DNA of 64,000 nt from Vibrio gangliei (GTDB lineage Bacteria > Pseudomonadota > Gammaproteobacteria > Enterobacterales > Vibrionaceae), in contig NZ_AP021869.1 in the NCBI RefSeq assembly GCF_026001925.1, positions 1,178,001 through 1,242,000 on the forward strand, given 5' to 3'. Below are positions 1 through 7,899 of the stretch, piece by piece (the first letter of the stretch is position 1; every line of letters begins with the position of its first letter). The translations under genes were made by a program, and so were the position numbers. Below the pieces are notes generated by a model. The model was given only the letters and a program-made list of their open reading frames with translations. It was not told where the DNA came from and searched no databases.

Positions 1-1
1 C

Positions 2-631
2 TGGGTAATCGCAGCTTTGACTTTCTTGGTGTATGAATTGCTTCACTCTCGCCAGAGAATGCAAAAAATCGTCGCTCACGCCAAACATTTGGATCAATTG
101 AATCAAGATTTAGAAAGTAAATATACGGAAGTATCTGCACTCGCCGTGACGGATGAGTTAACCGGTGCGATTAACCGATTTGGTATTCGTGATTGGTTGG
201 ACAACGTCAGTCGACGAGTACGTTGGGGAACGGCTAAACTGTCGATTATTTATGTCGATTTGGATCATTTTAAAGCGATTAACGATACCTTTGGTCACAA
301 TGTTGGTGATTTGATTTTACGTGAGTTTGTACGCCTGATTCACGAGCAGTTGCGGGATGATGATCAATTGGTACGTTGGGGTGGTGAAGAATTTATTATT
401 TTCTGTCCTAATGCTCCTTTGGAAGGGGCAACAAGATTAGCTGAACGTATTCGACAGGTTGTAGAGCAACACCAGTGGCCTGAAATTGGATCGTTGACTT
501 GCAGTTGTGGCGTTACGGAAATGGTATCTGGAGAAAATGCTATTGAGATGACAGCGCGTGCCGATGAAGCATTATACAAAGCAAAAAATAATGGTCGAAA
601 CCGTGTAGAGGTAATGTTGAAACTGGCTTAA
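2..631 (+). CDS. Diguanylate cyclase (GGDEF), 5' truncated by window edge
   Basis: This is the C-terminal part of a GGDEF protein that makes cyclic di-GMP from two GTP. The frame stays open to the first base, where it encodes hydrophobic residues (WVIAALTFLVYELL), so the upstream part probably holds a membrane-anchored sensor. A short coiled-coil-like linker (HAKHLDQLNQDLESKY) leads into the cyclase domain with TDELTGAINR, DLDHFKAIND and the active-site loop GGEEF about 122 residues after the first in-frame TTG (17). RDDD five residues before GGEEF matches the RxxD inhibitory I-site, so product inhibition is expected. No EAL domain follows. The sensory input is outside the window. Confidence 0.9.
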   Translation, partial: WVIAALTFLVYELLHSRQRMQKIVAHAKHLDQLNQDLESKYTEVSALAVTDELTGAINRFGIRDWLDNVSRRVRWGTAKLSIIYVDLDHFKAINDTFGHNVGDLILREFVRLIHEQLRDDDQLVRWGGEEFIIFCPNAPLEGATRLAERIRQVVEQHQWPEIGSLTCSCGVTEMVSGENAIEMTARADEALYKAKNNGRNRVEVMLKLA

Positions 632-639
632 CAGTTCAG

Positions 640-1359
640 TTATTCGGCTTCTTTTATTTCCCAAATGGGCTTGATTGGACCTAAAAATTTCGGCTGAGAA
701 TGCAGAATATACAAGTCTAAGAAAGCCTTGCTGCGGGCAAACACTTCTCTAATCCGAATACTCAATCCCGATGAATCTTGAGGTCCAGGCACAGCAAGAC
801 ATTGCGCATTAATGTGATGATAGCGTGCAATGTATAGCGCTCGTTCACAGTGAAAATCTTGCGTAATGATCAAAAAATGGTTGGCAAGAAAGATTTCTTT
901 GGCGCGGATAATTGAATCGAGTGTACGAAACCCTGCGTAGTCGAGATGAATGTTTTCTTCTTTTATGCCAGCTTTTAATAGATCACGCTTCATTGTCCAA
1001 GGCTCATTATAAGAACGATGGGCATTATCACCACTGAGTAAGAAGTTTTTTACTTTGCCTTGTTGGTGCAGTTCAATCGCGGCATTAATACGGTGTGAGT
1101 AATAGGTGTTGAGAGTATGGCCTATGTATTTACTGGTACCCAATACCAAGCCAACATCGTATTTAGGCACATTAGCGATGTCATGGTAGATAGAACTGCG
1201 TGTTTGCCAACTGATAATTCGATCAATCAGGACAATCGTACTTGCAAAGACCACAAACAGAATAGCTACCACCGTTAAACTGCGCGTGAGCCATTTCATG
1301 ATGAGTTGACGTCGGAGTGGGGAGCTAGACATAGTATGGACGCTTAATTCCTCAGACAT
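640..1359 (-). CDS. sanA: SanA-like DUF218/YdcF-family membrane protein
   Basis: The 239-residue length equals that of E. coli SanA, an inner-membrane protein linked to envelope barrier function and vancomycin exclusion at high temperature. One membrane segment lies at about residues 28-48, followed by a DUF218 domain with VLGTSKY (72-78), SGDNAHRSYNEP (109-120) and LDYAGFRTLDS (139-149), which are the SanA signature blocks. The gene faces the diguanylate cyclase tail to tail with an 8-base gap. In E. coli sanA sits beside cdd; here cdd is 19 kb away, so the neighbourhood has been rearranged. The biochemical activity of the family is unknown. The start at 1359 could instead be an internal Met at residue 10 or 21. 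Confidence 0.88.
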   Translation of the reverse strand: MSEELSVHTMSSSPLRRQLIMKWLTRSLTVVAILFVVFASTIVLIDRIISWQTRSSIYHDIANVPKYDVGLVLGTSKYIGHTLNTYYSHRINAAIELHQQGKVKNFLLSGDNAHRSYNEPWTMKRDLLKAGIKEENIHLDYAGFRTLDSIIRAKEIFLANHFLIITQDFHCERALYIARYHHINAQCLAVPGPQDSSGLSIRIREVFARSKAFLDLYILHSQPKFLGPIKPIWEIKEAE

Positions 1360-1510
1360 GCGTAGCGATGCCGAGTAATATTGTGAATGGTAAACAAAAA
1401 AAAGAAGGTATTTTTTGTGTGTTCATCATGTGCGTTTCCATGTCATGTCGATTGTGCGTCTTGCTGAAAGCGTGTTTTGATAATAACAGTCAAACCGAAG
1501 AGTGAAAAAT

Positions 1511-1546
1511 AAAAAAGCCCACTTTAACAAAATATCAAAGTGAGCT
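1511..1546 (-). terminator. Rho-independent terminator of maeA
   Basis: Read on the minus strand, the arms AGCTCACTTT and AAAGTGGGCT pair (one G-T), with an AT-rich loop and then TTTTTT. It lies about 50 bases after the maeA stop codon. Confidence 0.75.
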
Positions 1547-1594
1547 TACAGAGCATTGTCATTTTTGTTTGATTTTCAAACAGATCAGACTTTA

Positions 1595-3283
1595 TTAGAA
1601 AGCGGTTCGTTTATAGCGACGATATTCTGGTTGCCAGAAACCGTTATCAATCGCAGCTTCAATCGCTTCATCAGTAATGGAAAGCGCCACACCTTGCTCA
1701 ATGGCTTTCTTGGCGACAGCAAAGGCAATTTTCTTAGAAACCGAATGAATTTCTTCCAATGGTGGCAACAACGCCCCTCTGCCTTTTAAAGCAAGTGGAG
1801 AGCAAGTTGCTAATGCTCGGCTTGATTCCATCAACATTTCGTCCGTTACGCGAGAAGCCGATACAGCCAGCACGCCAAGACCGATGCCTGGGAAAATATA
1901 ACTATTGTTACATTGAGCGATTGGGTAATCTTTGCCTTCATATTTCACCGGCGTAAATGGGCTTCCTGTGGCAATTAACGCTTTACCTTGTGTCCATTCA
2001 AAGATGTCCTGCGGCGTACCTTCAACACGGCTAGTAGGATTCGATAATGGGAAGATAATAGGGCGCTCACAATGTGCGTGCATGGTTTCAATCACTTCTT
2101 GACTGAATAAACCTGGTACACCAGATACGCCAATCAATACCGTTGGTTTCGCATTACGCATCACATCCAGCAATGAATAGCCTTGCTCTTCGCCTTCCCA
2201 ATGTTCAAGGTTGCTGTCTTCTTGCACTAACTTTTGTTGGAAATCGAGAAGGTTTTTCATGCCTTGTTGTAATAGACCCCAGCGATCCACCATGTAGACT
2301 TGAGAACGTGCTTGTTTATCGGTTAATCCTTCTGACACCATTTGCGCAATAATGGCTTCGGCAATACCACAACCGGCTGAGCCAGCACCCACAAAGGTGA
2401 TGCGTTGTTCGGATAATTTACTTCCTGCTGCATGACAAGCCGCAATTAACGACCCTACCGTGACCGCCGCCGTCCCTTGAATATCATCATTAAAGCAGCA
2501 GAACTTGTCTTTATAACGCTCAAGTAATGGCATGGCATTTTTCTGAGCAAAGTCTTCAAACTGAATGAGAGCATCAGGCCAGCGGCGTTTAATTGCTTGC
2601 ATGAAGTCTTCAACAAATTTGTCGTATTCAGCACCAGTAATTCGCGGATGACGCCACCCCATATACATAGGATCCGCGAGACGTTGTGGGTTGTTAGTAC
2701 CGACATCGAGAACAATCGGCAGGGTGTAAGCAGGGCTAATACCACCACAAGCGGTATATAAAGATAACTTACCAATAGGGATACCCATGCCGCCGATGCC
2801 TTGATCGCCTAAGCCAAGAATACGCTCACCATCGGTAACGACGATAACTTTCACGTTTTGGCTGGTGGCATTGTTCACCAGGTCATCAATGCGGTCGCGG
2901 TTTGGGTAAGAGATAAAAAGCCCACGGCCACGGCGATAAATGTTGGAGAAGTTCTCACATGCAGCGCCAACCGTTGGGGTATAGATGATTGGCATCATTT
3001 CTGAGATGTGGTTTTGCACTAAGCGGTAGAACAGCGTTTCGTTGGTGTCTTGAATATTGCGTAGATAGATATGCTTATCCATATCGCTTTCAAACGCTTT
3101 ATATTGCAGATAGGCACGTTCAACTTGCTCTTGGATGGTTTCAGTCGCTTCCGGCAAAAGGCCTTCGAGATTAAATTCTTTTCTTTCTTCAAAAGTAAAA
3201 CCACTACCTTTATTAAGCAGCGGTGTTGCCATTAAAACAGGACCAGCGTAGGTGATGTACAGGGGACGTTTATCGTTATTCAT
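1595..3283 (-). CDS. maeA: NAD-dependent malic enzyme
   Basis: This enzyme oxidatively decarboxylates L-malate to pyruvate and CO2 with reduction of NAD, feeding pyruvate during growth on C4 acids. The 562 residues match the usual length for this family (E. coli MaeA 565). Visible blocks are the malate-site region [17 protein letters not shown] (97-113), [13 protein letters not shown] (157-169), the metal-ligand region [11 protein letters not shown] (261-271), the Rossmann loop GAGSAG (299-304) and FPLSNPTS. It is monocistronic with its own terminator. The upstream TrmK-like gene on the same strand is 260 bases away. Confidence 0.96.
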   Translation of the reverse strand: MNNDKRPLYITYAGPVLMATPLLNKGSGFTFEERKEFNLEGLLPEATETIQEQVERAYLQYKAFESDMDKHIYLRNIQDTNETLFYRLVQNHISEMMPIIYTPTVGAACENFSNIYRRGRGLFISYPNRDRIDDLVNNATSQNVKVIVVTDGERILGLGDQGIGGMGIPIGKLSLYTACGGISPAYTLPIVLDVGTNNPQRLADPMYMGWRHPRITGAEYDKFVEDFMQAIKRRWPDALIQFEDFAQKNAMPLLERYKDKFCCFNDDIQGTAAVTVGSLIAACHAAGSKLSEQRITFVGAGSAGCGIAEAIIAQMVSEGLTDKQARSQVYMVDRWGLLQQGMKNLLDFQQKLVQEDSNLEHWEGEEQGYSLLDVMRNAKPTVLIGVSGVPGLFSQEVIETMHAHCERPIIFPLSNPTSRVEGTPQDIFEWTQGKALIATGSPFTPVKYEGKDYPIAQCNNSYIFPGIGLGVLAVSASRVTDEMLMESSRALATCSPLALKGRGALLPPLEEIHSVSKKIAFAVAKKAIEQGVALSITDEAIEAAIDNGFWQPEYRRYKRTAF

Positions 3284-3542
3284 TAGCAGACTCTTATTTT
3301 CAACGTGCAGAATGAGAAAAACATAGTATAGGGTAATAATAAATTGCTTCTAATAATTGTAAACAATCTTTCCCAAATGTTTGGCTTTAGTGCACAGAAT
3401 TGAAAGGTAAGAATAGAAGGGGTAATGGTAAAGAGTTAGAGAAATGATTAACTATTGTTCTGTTTTGAATGATTTTATCATTTTGAATAAGCTGAAATTT
3501 GATATTTTATTCCGATACAATTTTTTTAAATTTTGTATACAT

Positions 3543-4262
3543 TTATGTCGGTTTTGATGTTTCGATCTCGCTCATAACGTTATTGGTAAGTAGTTTTTGG
3601 TAGTGTTTCAGCGCTTTTTTTGCCTGTTTAGGCGCATTTAATTGCATGCGTTGATAGTGTGTTAGGGTTTTGTTTAAGTAGCGATTTGCTATTGCGAGTT
3701 GTGTTGCGTCTGAGGCCTGCCAAATGTGGTGACCAGCAGGGGATATCGTATTTGATGAATCGACAGGGGCTTGTTGAGAAACAAACATCACTTCATAGAA
3801 ACGACCTTTATCTTCTACCAACTTTTCTTCAATAAGGCTCATATTCATCTTAATTAATGCATCCCGTAACAAAAATTGTTGGTAAACCGGACATAATAAA
3901 AAGTCGATATCGAGATGAGAAAACTGCTGATGTAAAGCATGCACCATATCTGTCATTAAATCGCCACCGACACCGGCAATAATCACTAACTGTTTTCCTT
4001 GGTATTGAGATAAAGCAAGCGTCGTCACATCTTGACATTGAGTTGTCCATTGCGACGGTGAATTAGGGAAGAATTGCTCAAGCCGTTGGGTAAGATCGGC
4101 TATCAAGGTCGGAACAATATCGACAAAATGAATGTATGGCGCAGCTTGACGCTCTAATAATGCGGCGCCCAAAAATCCGTGGTCACAGCAACAATCCCAA
4201 ATATGCTGGTAACGAGTTGGGATCATTTGTTCGATATGCTGTAAACGTTGGCTTAATTTCAT
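3543..4262 (-). CDS. trmK: TrmK-family tRNA (adenine22-N1)-methyltransferase
   Basis: This 239-residue class I SAM-dependent methyltransferase resembles the TrmK/DUF633 family, which methylates N1 of adenine 22 in tRNA. The SAM-binding motif I appears as DCCCDHGFLG (23-32), and VIIAGVGGDLMTD at about residue 93 corresponds to the family GxGG block. It starts at ATG 4262 and is followed on the same strand by maeA. The motifs make the methyltransferase call firm; the exact tRNA target is inferred from the family. Confidence 0.8.
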   Translation of the reverse strand: MKLSQRLQHIEQMIPTRYQHIWDCCCDHGFLGAALLERQAAPYIHFVDIVPTLIADLTQRLEQFFPNSPSQWTTQCQDVTTLALSQYQGKQLVIIAGVGGDLMTDMVHALHQQFSHLDIDFLLCPVYQQFLLRDALIKMNMSLIEEKLVEDKGRFYEVMFVSQQAPVDSSNTISPAGHHIWQASDATQLAIANRYLNKTLTHYQRMQLNAPKQAKKALKHYQKLLTNNVMSEIETSKPT

Positions 4263-4377
4263 GATGTCAGTTGAATGCTATTTTCTGCTTTTATTGCAGG
4301 TAACTTAAAGGCGCGACATTGTAATGGAATGTTATGCTCTCTGTCATAACATTTATCTAGCGAGGTTAGGAGGAAGA

Positions 4378-4776
4378 ATGATCAAACAAGTCGGGAGCAC
4401 ACCGATTTTACTTAAGCACAAAGCAACCTGCCATTGCGGTACGGTTGAGTTGGAACTCACTTTACCGAATGGCATTGAAAAGCCACGCCGTTGTGATTGT
4501 TCGTTTTGCCGTCGTCGAGGTGCCATTGCGGCATCTGTGACACTGGATAATTTGAAGATAGTCAAAGGGCATGAAGCGCTTCGTCTTTATCAATTTAATA
4601 CGGGCACAGCAAAACATTATTTTTGTTCTATATGTGGTATTTATACTCATCATCAGCGACGTTCAGATCCTAGTGAGTACGGTTACAATGTGGGTTGCCT
4701 TGAGGGTGTGAATCCATTTGATTTGGGCGATATTGAAACTAGTGATGGCGTAAACCATCCGGCCGACCGTAAATAG
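4378..4776 (+). CDS. GFA/CENP-V fold zinc protein
   Basis: This small protein of the GFA (glutathione-dependent formaldehyde-activating enzyme-like) fold has 132 residues from this start. The zinc-site cysteines are visible as CHC (18, 20), CDCSFC (39-44) and FCSIC (82-86), with the typical RRRGA after the second group. The start at 4378 is chosen because TTAGGAGGA lies just upstream; an earlier in-frame ATG at 4324 has no comparable ribosome-binding site. Substrate is unknown: many members of the fold are not formaldehyde enzymes. It is followed by the SIMPL gene after 22 bases. Confidence 0.82.
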   Translation: MIKQVGSTPILLKHKATCHCGTVELELTLPNGIEKPRRCDCSFCRRRGAIAASVTLDNLKIVKGHEALRLYQFNTGTAKHYFCSICGIYTHHQRRSDPSEYGYNVGCLEGVNPFDLGDIETSDGVNHPADRK

Positions 4777-4798
4777 ATTTTCAGAAAAAGGATAGGTT

Positions 4799-5527
4799 AT
4801 GACAAATCAAACGGCGACAAAATGGATACCAGCGGCTTTGCTGGGTTTCTTTGTGTGTATTGGTTTAGCCATTTTAGGCTATCAATTATCGTCTGCAGCG
4901 ATTGCTTATAAACAGTTTGAACGCAGCGTGACAGTGAAAGGGCTGGCGGAAAAAGAAGTCACTGCAGATGTAGTGATTTGGCCGATTCAGTTCACTCTAG
5001 CCACTAATGACCTGCAAGAGCTGTATAACCAAGTAGATAGAAATAGTGAAAAAATTAAAGCGTTTTTACTTCTTAAAGGCGTTTCACCTGAAGAGATGAG
5101 CTTTAGTGCGCCTAATATTACCGACAAATCCGCACAGCAATGGGGCGACAATTCTCGCGCCGAGTTTCGTTATTCTGCTAATCAAACCGTGACCGTGTAT
5201 TCGCATAAAATTGATGTGGTACGCAATGTGATGGCAGAAATGTCGGAGTTAGGTAAGCAAGGCATTGTATTTAGCGGTGACAGTTACGCTACTCAGCCAG
5301 AATACATTTACACCAAATTGAATGATATTAAGCCTGCGATGGTAGAAGAAGCGACAAAAAATGCGCGAGTGGTAGCGGAGAAATTTGCCAAAGACTCTGA
5401 TAGTCAGTTAGGCAAAATTAAACGTGCTTCTCAGGGGCAATTCACCATCTTGCCACGTGATAAAAACACGCCTTATATCAAGAAAATACGTGTAGTTTCA
5501 ACGGTACAATATTACTTATCTGATTAA
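4799..5527 (+). CDS. SIMPL-domain (DUF541, YggE-like) membrane-anchored protein
   Basis: This 242-residue protein has an N-terminal membrane segment (about 10-35) and a SIMPL/DUF541 domain starting at RSVTVKGLAEKEVTADVVIW. Family members are periplasmic or membrane-anchored, and some (E. coli YggE) have been linked to oxidative stress defence; no catalytic activity is established. The ribosome-binding site AAAGGATAGG precedes ATG 4799. It sits between the GFA gene and a Nudix gene with gaps of 22 and 24 bases on the same strand, which suggests one transcript. Confidence 0.82.
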   Translation: MTNQTATKWIPAALLGFFVCIGLAILGYQLSSAAIAYKQFERSVTVKGLAEKEVTADVVIWPIQFTLATNDLQELYNQVDRNSEKIKAFLLLKGVSPEEMSFSAPNITDKSAQQWGDNSRAEFRYSANQTVTVYSHKIDVVRNVMAEMSELGKQGIVFSGDSYATQPEYIYTKLNDIKPAMVEEATKNARVVAEKFAKDSDSQLGKIKRASQGQFTILPRDKNTPYIKKIRVVSTVQYYLSD

Positions 5528-5551
5528 TTTAAAAATACGTTAGGTTGTAGT

Positions 5552-6094
5552 ATGAAAGAAATTGAAACGCTAAGTTCGGAAGTGGTTTATCAAAACAAAT
5601 GGATGACAGTGCGTGAAGATAAAATCCAGCGAGCAAGCGGGGCGCAGGGCATTTATGGCGTGGTAGAAAAGCCAGATTTTGTGGTCATTTTGCCAGTTGA
5701 TGGTGACGATGTGTATTTAGTTGAACAATATCGTTATGCCGTCGGTGAGCGTTTATTAGAGTTTCCACAAGGCGCATGGGAGAGTAACCCAGACGCTGAT
5801 CCTGTTCTCCTTGCAGCAGGTGAACTGAAAGAAGAAACCGGTCTAGTCGCAGGCAAGATGACTTACGTCGGCTGTCAATACTTAGCTTATGGCTATTCTA
5901 ATCAAGGCTACCACATCTATTTAGCGACGGATTTAACTCAGCAATCAACCGAGTTAGAGGCGGAAGAAGAAGGGCTAGTAGCAAAAAAAATGTCACTCAA
6001 AACGTTCGAGCAAATGATCATCGCGGGTGAAATTAAAGATGCTTCCACTGTTAACGCTTATGGCTTGGCGAAGTTGAAGGGGTTGCTCACATAA
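5552..6094 (+). CDS. Nudix hydrolase, probable nucleoside-diphosphate-sugar pyrophosphatase
   Basis: This 180-residue Nudix-fold protein resembles ADP-ribose pyrophosphatase-type enzymes. The motif core is GELKEETGL at about residues 90-98, following FPQGAWES. Compared with the classic box Gx5Ex7REUxEExGU, the spacing from the first glycine is two residues longer and the Arg before the first Glu is Gly, so the box is atypical, although the ExxEE metal ligands are kept. The stretch LVEQYRYAVGERLLEFPQG is typical of the NudF/NudE side of the family. Substrate is not determined. It is the last gene of a probable three-gene run from 4378. Confidence 0.8.
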   Translation: MKEIETLSSEVVYQNKWMTVREDKIQRASGAQGIYGVVEKPDFVVILPVDGDDVYLVEQYRYAVGERLLEFPQGAWESNPDADPVLLAAGELKEETGLVAGKMTYVGCQYLAYGYSNQGYHIYLATDLTQQSTELEAEEEGLVAKKMSLKTFEQMIIAGEIKDASTVNAYGLAKLKGLLT

Positions 6095-6214
6095 ATTTCC
6101 ATTTTAGTTAGAAAGCTAGGCATGTATAAAGCAGAGATAGAGTTCCTGTTTTAGGTTAGTTTGGAACTGGTTAAATACACAGGTCTTTGTCACGAGTTGG
6201 CTTTGGTGAACTAG

Positions 6215-6347
6215 ACGGATTATTTCCGCATTTTATGCTGAGTGAATATGAGATAAGTCCTACTTTATGAAGAAATTTAACTATTTAGCTTGTTGATTGA
6301 AAAAGCGAATGGAATGATAGACGGAAAGACTATACGGATTTTTTCCG
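6215..6347. repeat. Pair of ACGGATTWTTTCCG motifs before the cassette island
   Basis: ACGGATTATTTCCG (6215-6228) and ACGGATTTTTTCCG (6334-6347) differ at one position. The second lies inside an inverted repeat AGACGGAA/TTCCGTCT that ends 7 bases before the integron cassette boundary. Function unknown. Confidence 0.45.
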
Positions 6348-6358
6348 TCTATTAAATT

Positions 6359-6834
6359 GTTACACGTATTAAGGAAATAGCATGATTGTAGTTTATGGAA
6401 TCAAGGACCAGCTAAATCCAATAAAGGCCAATCTATCGGATGTCATTCATAGCTGCATGCAGTCTGTTCTAGGTATGCCAGAAGATAAGCGTGCGCATAG
6501 ATTTGTGCCCTTGGAACGAGAGGATTTCTATTACCCTGGTGGCAGAAGCGACGCCTATACAGTCATTGAAATCAACATGATGTCCGGCCGGAAGCCGGAG
6601 ACGCAAAAGGCTCTTATCAAGTCACTGTTCCAAGAGCTCGAGTCGCAGCTATCCTTACCGCCAATTGACGTTGAAATTACGATCAAGGAGCAGCAGCCGC
6701 ATCAGTGGGGATTCCGCGGGATGACAGGGGATGAGGCAAATGACCTCAAGTACAAAGTCAACGTGTAACAAAGCCATTAAATTCGCTCCCTTCGGTCGTC
6801 GGACCTCGTTTCACTCGGCCGTTTATGGCGGGCG
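6359..6834 (+). mobile_element. Integron-type gene cassette 1 (tautomerase)
   Basis: The left boundary GTTACAC (6359-6365) is the exact reverse complement of GTGTAAC (6763-6769), the R'' box at the end of the cassette gene. This is the pairing expected when a cassette circularises through its own attC. The cassette holds one gene that almost fills it, with few extra bases before the start. Its DNA is visibly richer in G and C than the flanking genes. Cleavage is inferred between G6834 and T6835. No integrase gene lies within the window. Confidence 0.75.
6382..6768 (+). CDS. Tautomerase-family protein (cassette-borne)
   Basis: This 128-residue protein resembles the tautomerase superfamily (4-oxalocrotonate tautomerase/MIF-like beta-alpha-beta fold), especially the segment DAYTVIEINMMSGRKPETQKALIKSLF. 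The family normally uses a catalytic proline directly after the initiator Met; here residue 2 is Ile (MIVVYG), so classical Pro1 chemistry is doubtful. AAGGAAATAGC precedes ATG 6382. The stop codon overlaps the start of the attC site, as is usual for cassette genes. It is a single gene with no operon partner. Confidence 0.72.
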   Translation: MIVVYGIKDQLNPIKANLSDVIHSCMQSVLGMPEDKRAHRFVPLEREDFYYPGGRSDAYTVIEINMMSGRKPETQKALIKSLFQELESQLSLPPIDVEITIKEQQPHQWGFRGMTGDEANDLKYKVNV

Positions 6835-6840
6835 TTATGT
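6763..6840 (+). repeat. attC recombination site between cassettes 1 and 2
   Basis: This 78-base site has the layout of an integron attC. R'' GTGTAAC is followed by L'' (AAGCCAT), an imperfectly palindromic centre with CGGTCGTCGG, then L' (ATGGCGGGC) and R' GTTATGT. GCCAT and ATGGC pair. R' belongs to the next cassette and is the exact reverse complement of that cassette's own R'' (7349-7355). It is shorter than the roughly 120-base VCR type of V. cholerae. Confidence 0.78.
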
Positions 6841-7370
6841 GCTTTTGAGAAAAATTGACATGGAAGTAGTAGAAGCGAGTCCAGATTTGGCTCCAATATT
6901 AGCAAGTTACGCGAAAGAATGTTTGGAGTCGGGTATCCCTAAATATTCCGGCGTTGAACAAGATCCTGAAGCTTATTTATCAGGTTTGGTTGAACGTTCT
7001 AAGGCAACTTCTGAATTACCAAACGGTTATTTACCCAGCACAACTTATTATTGCGTATCTAACGCTGAAATCTTAGGCGCTATTCGAGTTCGTAAAGGTA
7101 CTAATGCCAACGTAGAAAATGTCATTGGGCACGTTGGCTACGAAACTAGACCGTCAGCTCGTGGTAAAGGTGTAGCCTCATTTCTTCTTGCTTGGGTGCG
7201 AGAGCATGTTGTTACTGACTCAGTTATTGTTACTTGTTCAATTGACAATCCAGCGTCCCAAAAGGTTATCGAAAACAGTGGCGGTGAGTATCTTGGCAAC
7301 TACACAAGTGAAAGCGAGGGCACTGTAAGGCGATATCGTTTAGCACGCACATAACAAGCGTTTAAGCTGT
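6835..7370 (+). mobile_element. Gene cassette 2 (GNAT) with 3'-truncated attC
   Basis: This cassette begins at the TT of GTTATGT (6834-6840) and carries ACATAAC (7349-7355) at its other end, an exact complement. After ACATAACAAGCGTTTAAGC the expected returning arm (a GCTTAAACG-like stretch and GTTRRRY) is absent, so the right half of the attC has been lost and the cassette is probably locked in place. The 7370 end marks only where attC-like sequence stops being recognisable. Confidence 0.65.
6860..7354 (+). CDS. GNAT-family N-acetyltransferase (cassette-borne)
   Basis: A 164-residue GNAT acetyltransferase is encoded from ATG 6860. The acetyl-CoA binding loop is visible as RPSARGKGVASFLL, an RxxGxG/A motif, followed by CSIDNPASQKVIENSGGEYLG, the classic fourth-motif region. 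In-frame GTG 6839 and TTG 6845 are alternative starts; none of the three has a strong ribosome-binding site, which is common for cassette genes read from an upstream promoter. Substrate is unknown; small GNATs of this type modify amino groups of antibiotics, proteins or metabolites. The TAA stop lies inside the R'' box of the truncated attC. Confidence 0.8.
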   Translation: MEVVEASPDLAPILASYAKECLESGIPKYSGVEQDPEAYLSGLVERSKATSELPNGYLPSTTYYCVSNAEILGAIRVRKGTNANVENVIGHVGYETRPSARGKGVASFLLAWVREHVVTDSVIVTCSIDNPASQKVIENSGGEYLGNYTSESEGTVRRYRLART

Positions 7371-7899
7371 CAAGATACTTCACCTAATCAGATAAAAATG
7401 GTTTAGCTCAGTAACTCTAAATCATTTCTGTCCAATATCGAGATAGATTATCTCTCTAGCTCATTCATGTTTGAAAACTTTGACTCCCACAAAACCTGTC
7501 ATTCCGGAAACGAGGCAAGAGTTATCCGGAATCTCTCACACCAATGAAACTTACGTGAAAGCGAGATCCCGCATCTTCTTCGCTTTGGCTCATGTGCGGG
7601 ATGACGAGGCTGGGAGTGATTCTTATTTTTCCAACTCCGAGTTGGCTTACCTGTAATACTCGAAATGCTGTCCAATGTTGTTTTATGTTTGGGATGATAA
7701 AGTTGAATCAATTCATTCATGCCCAAGTATGACTTATTCAAAATATGATGCTTTGGTGTGTGTTCACAATCTAAGCCATTGAAATCAATCGTCATCATAT
7801 TGCCATTAATGTGTCACAGTAAATTCATGTTTTTCTTGATAGTAGTGCTACTCATCTGCGGATGCAGCACAACTAAAATTAAAATTGATAGGGAAAACA
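7355..7899. other. 545-base non-coding stretch after cassette 2
   Basis: It holds the truncated attC end, the structured repeat at 7482-7618 and the leader of the SurE-like gene. A 99-codon minus-strand frame at 7499-7798 runs through the repeat, has no recognisable similarity and is not called. Nothing else is supported. Confidence 0.6.
7482..7618. repeat. Structured repeat: outer inverted ends plus two inner hairpins
   Basis: Outer ends ACTCCCA and TGGGAGT are inverted. Inside are two hairpins: ATTCCGGA/TCCGGAAT (7501-7532) and ATCCCGCA/TGCGGGAT (about 7566-7602). The unit resembles dispersed palindromic repeats of Vibrio chromosomes. No second copy was seen in this window. Confidence 0.5.

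Noticed and set aside
6731..6859. N-terminal extension of the GNAT protein across the attC site
   Set aside because: It would translate the recombination site and overlap the tautomerase gene; the extension has no GNAT similarity.
7499..7798. 99-codon minus-strand frame
   Set aside because: It runs through the palindromic repeat, has no ribosome-binding site and no recognisable similarity.
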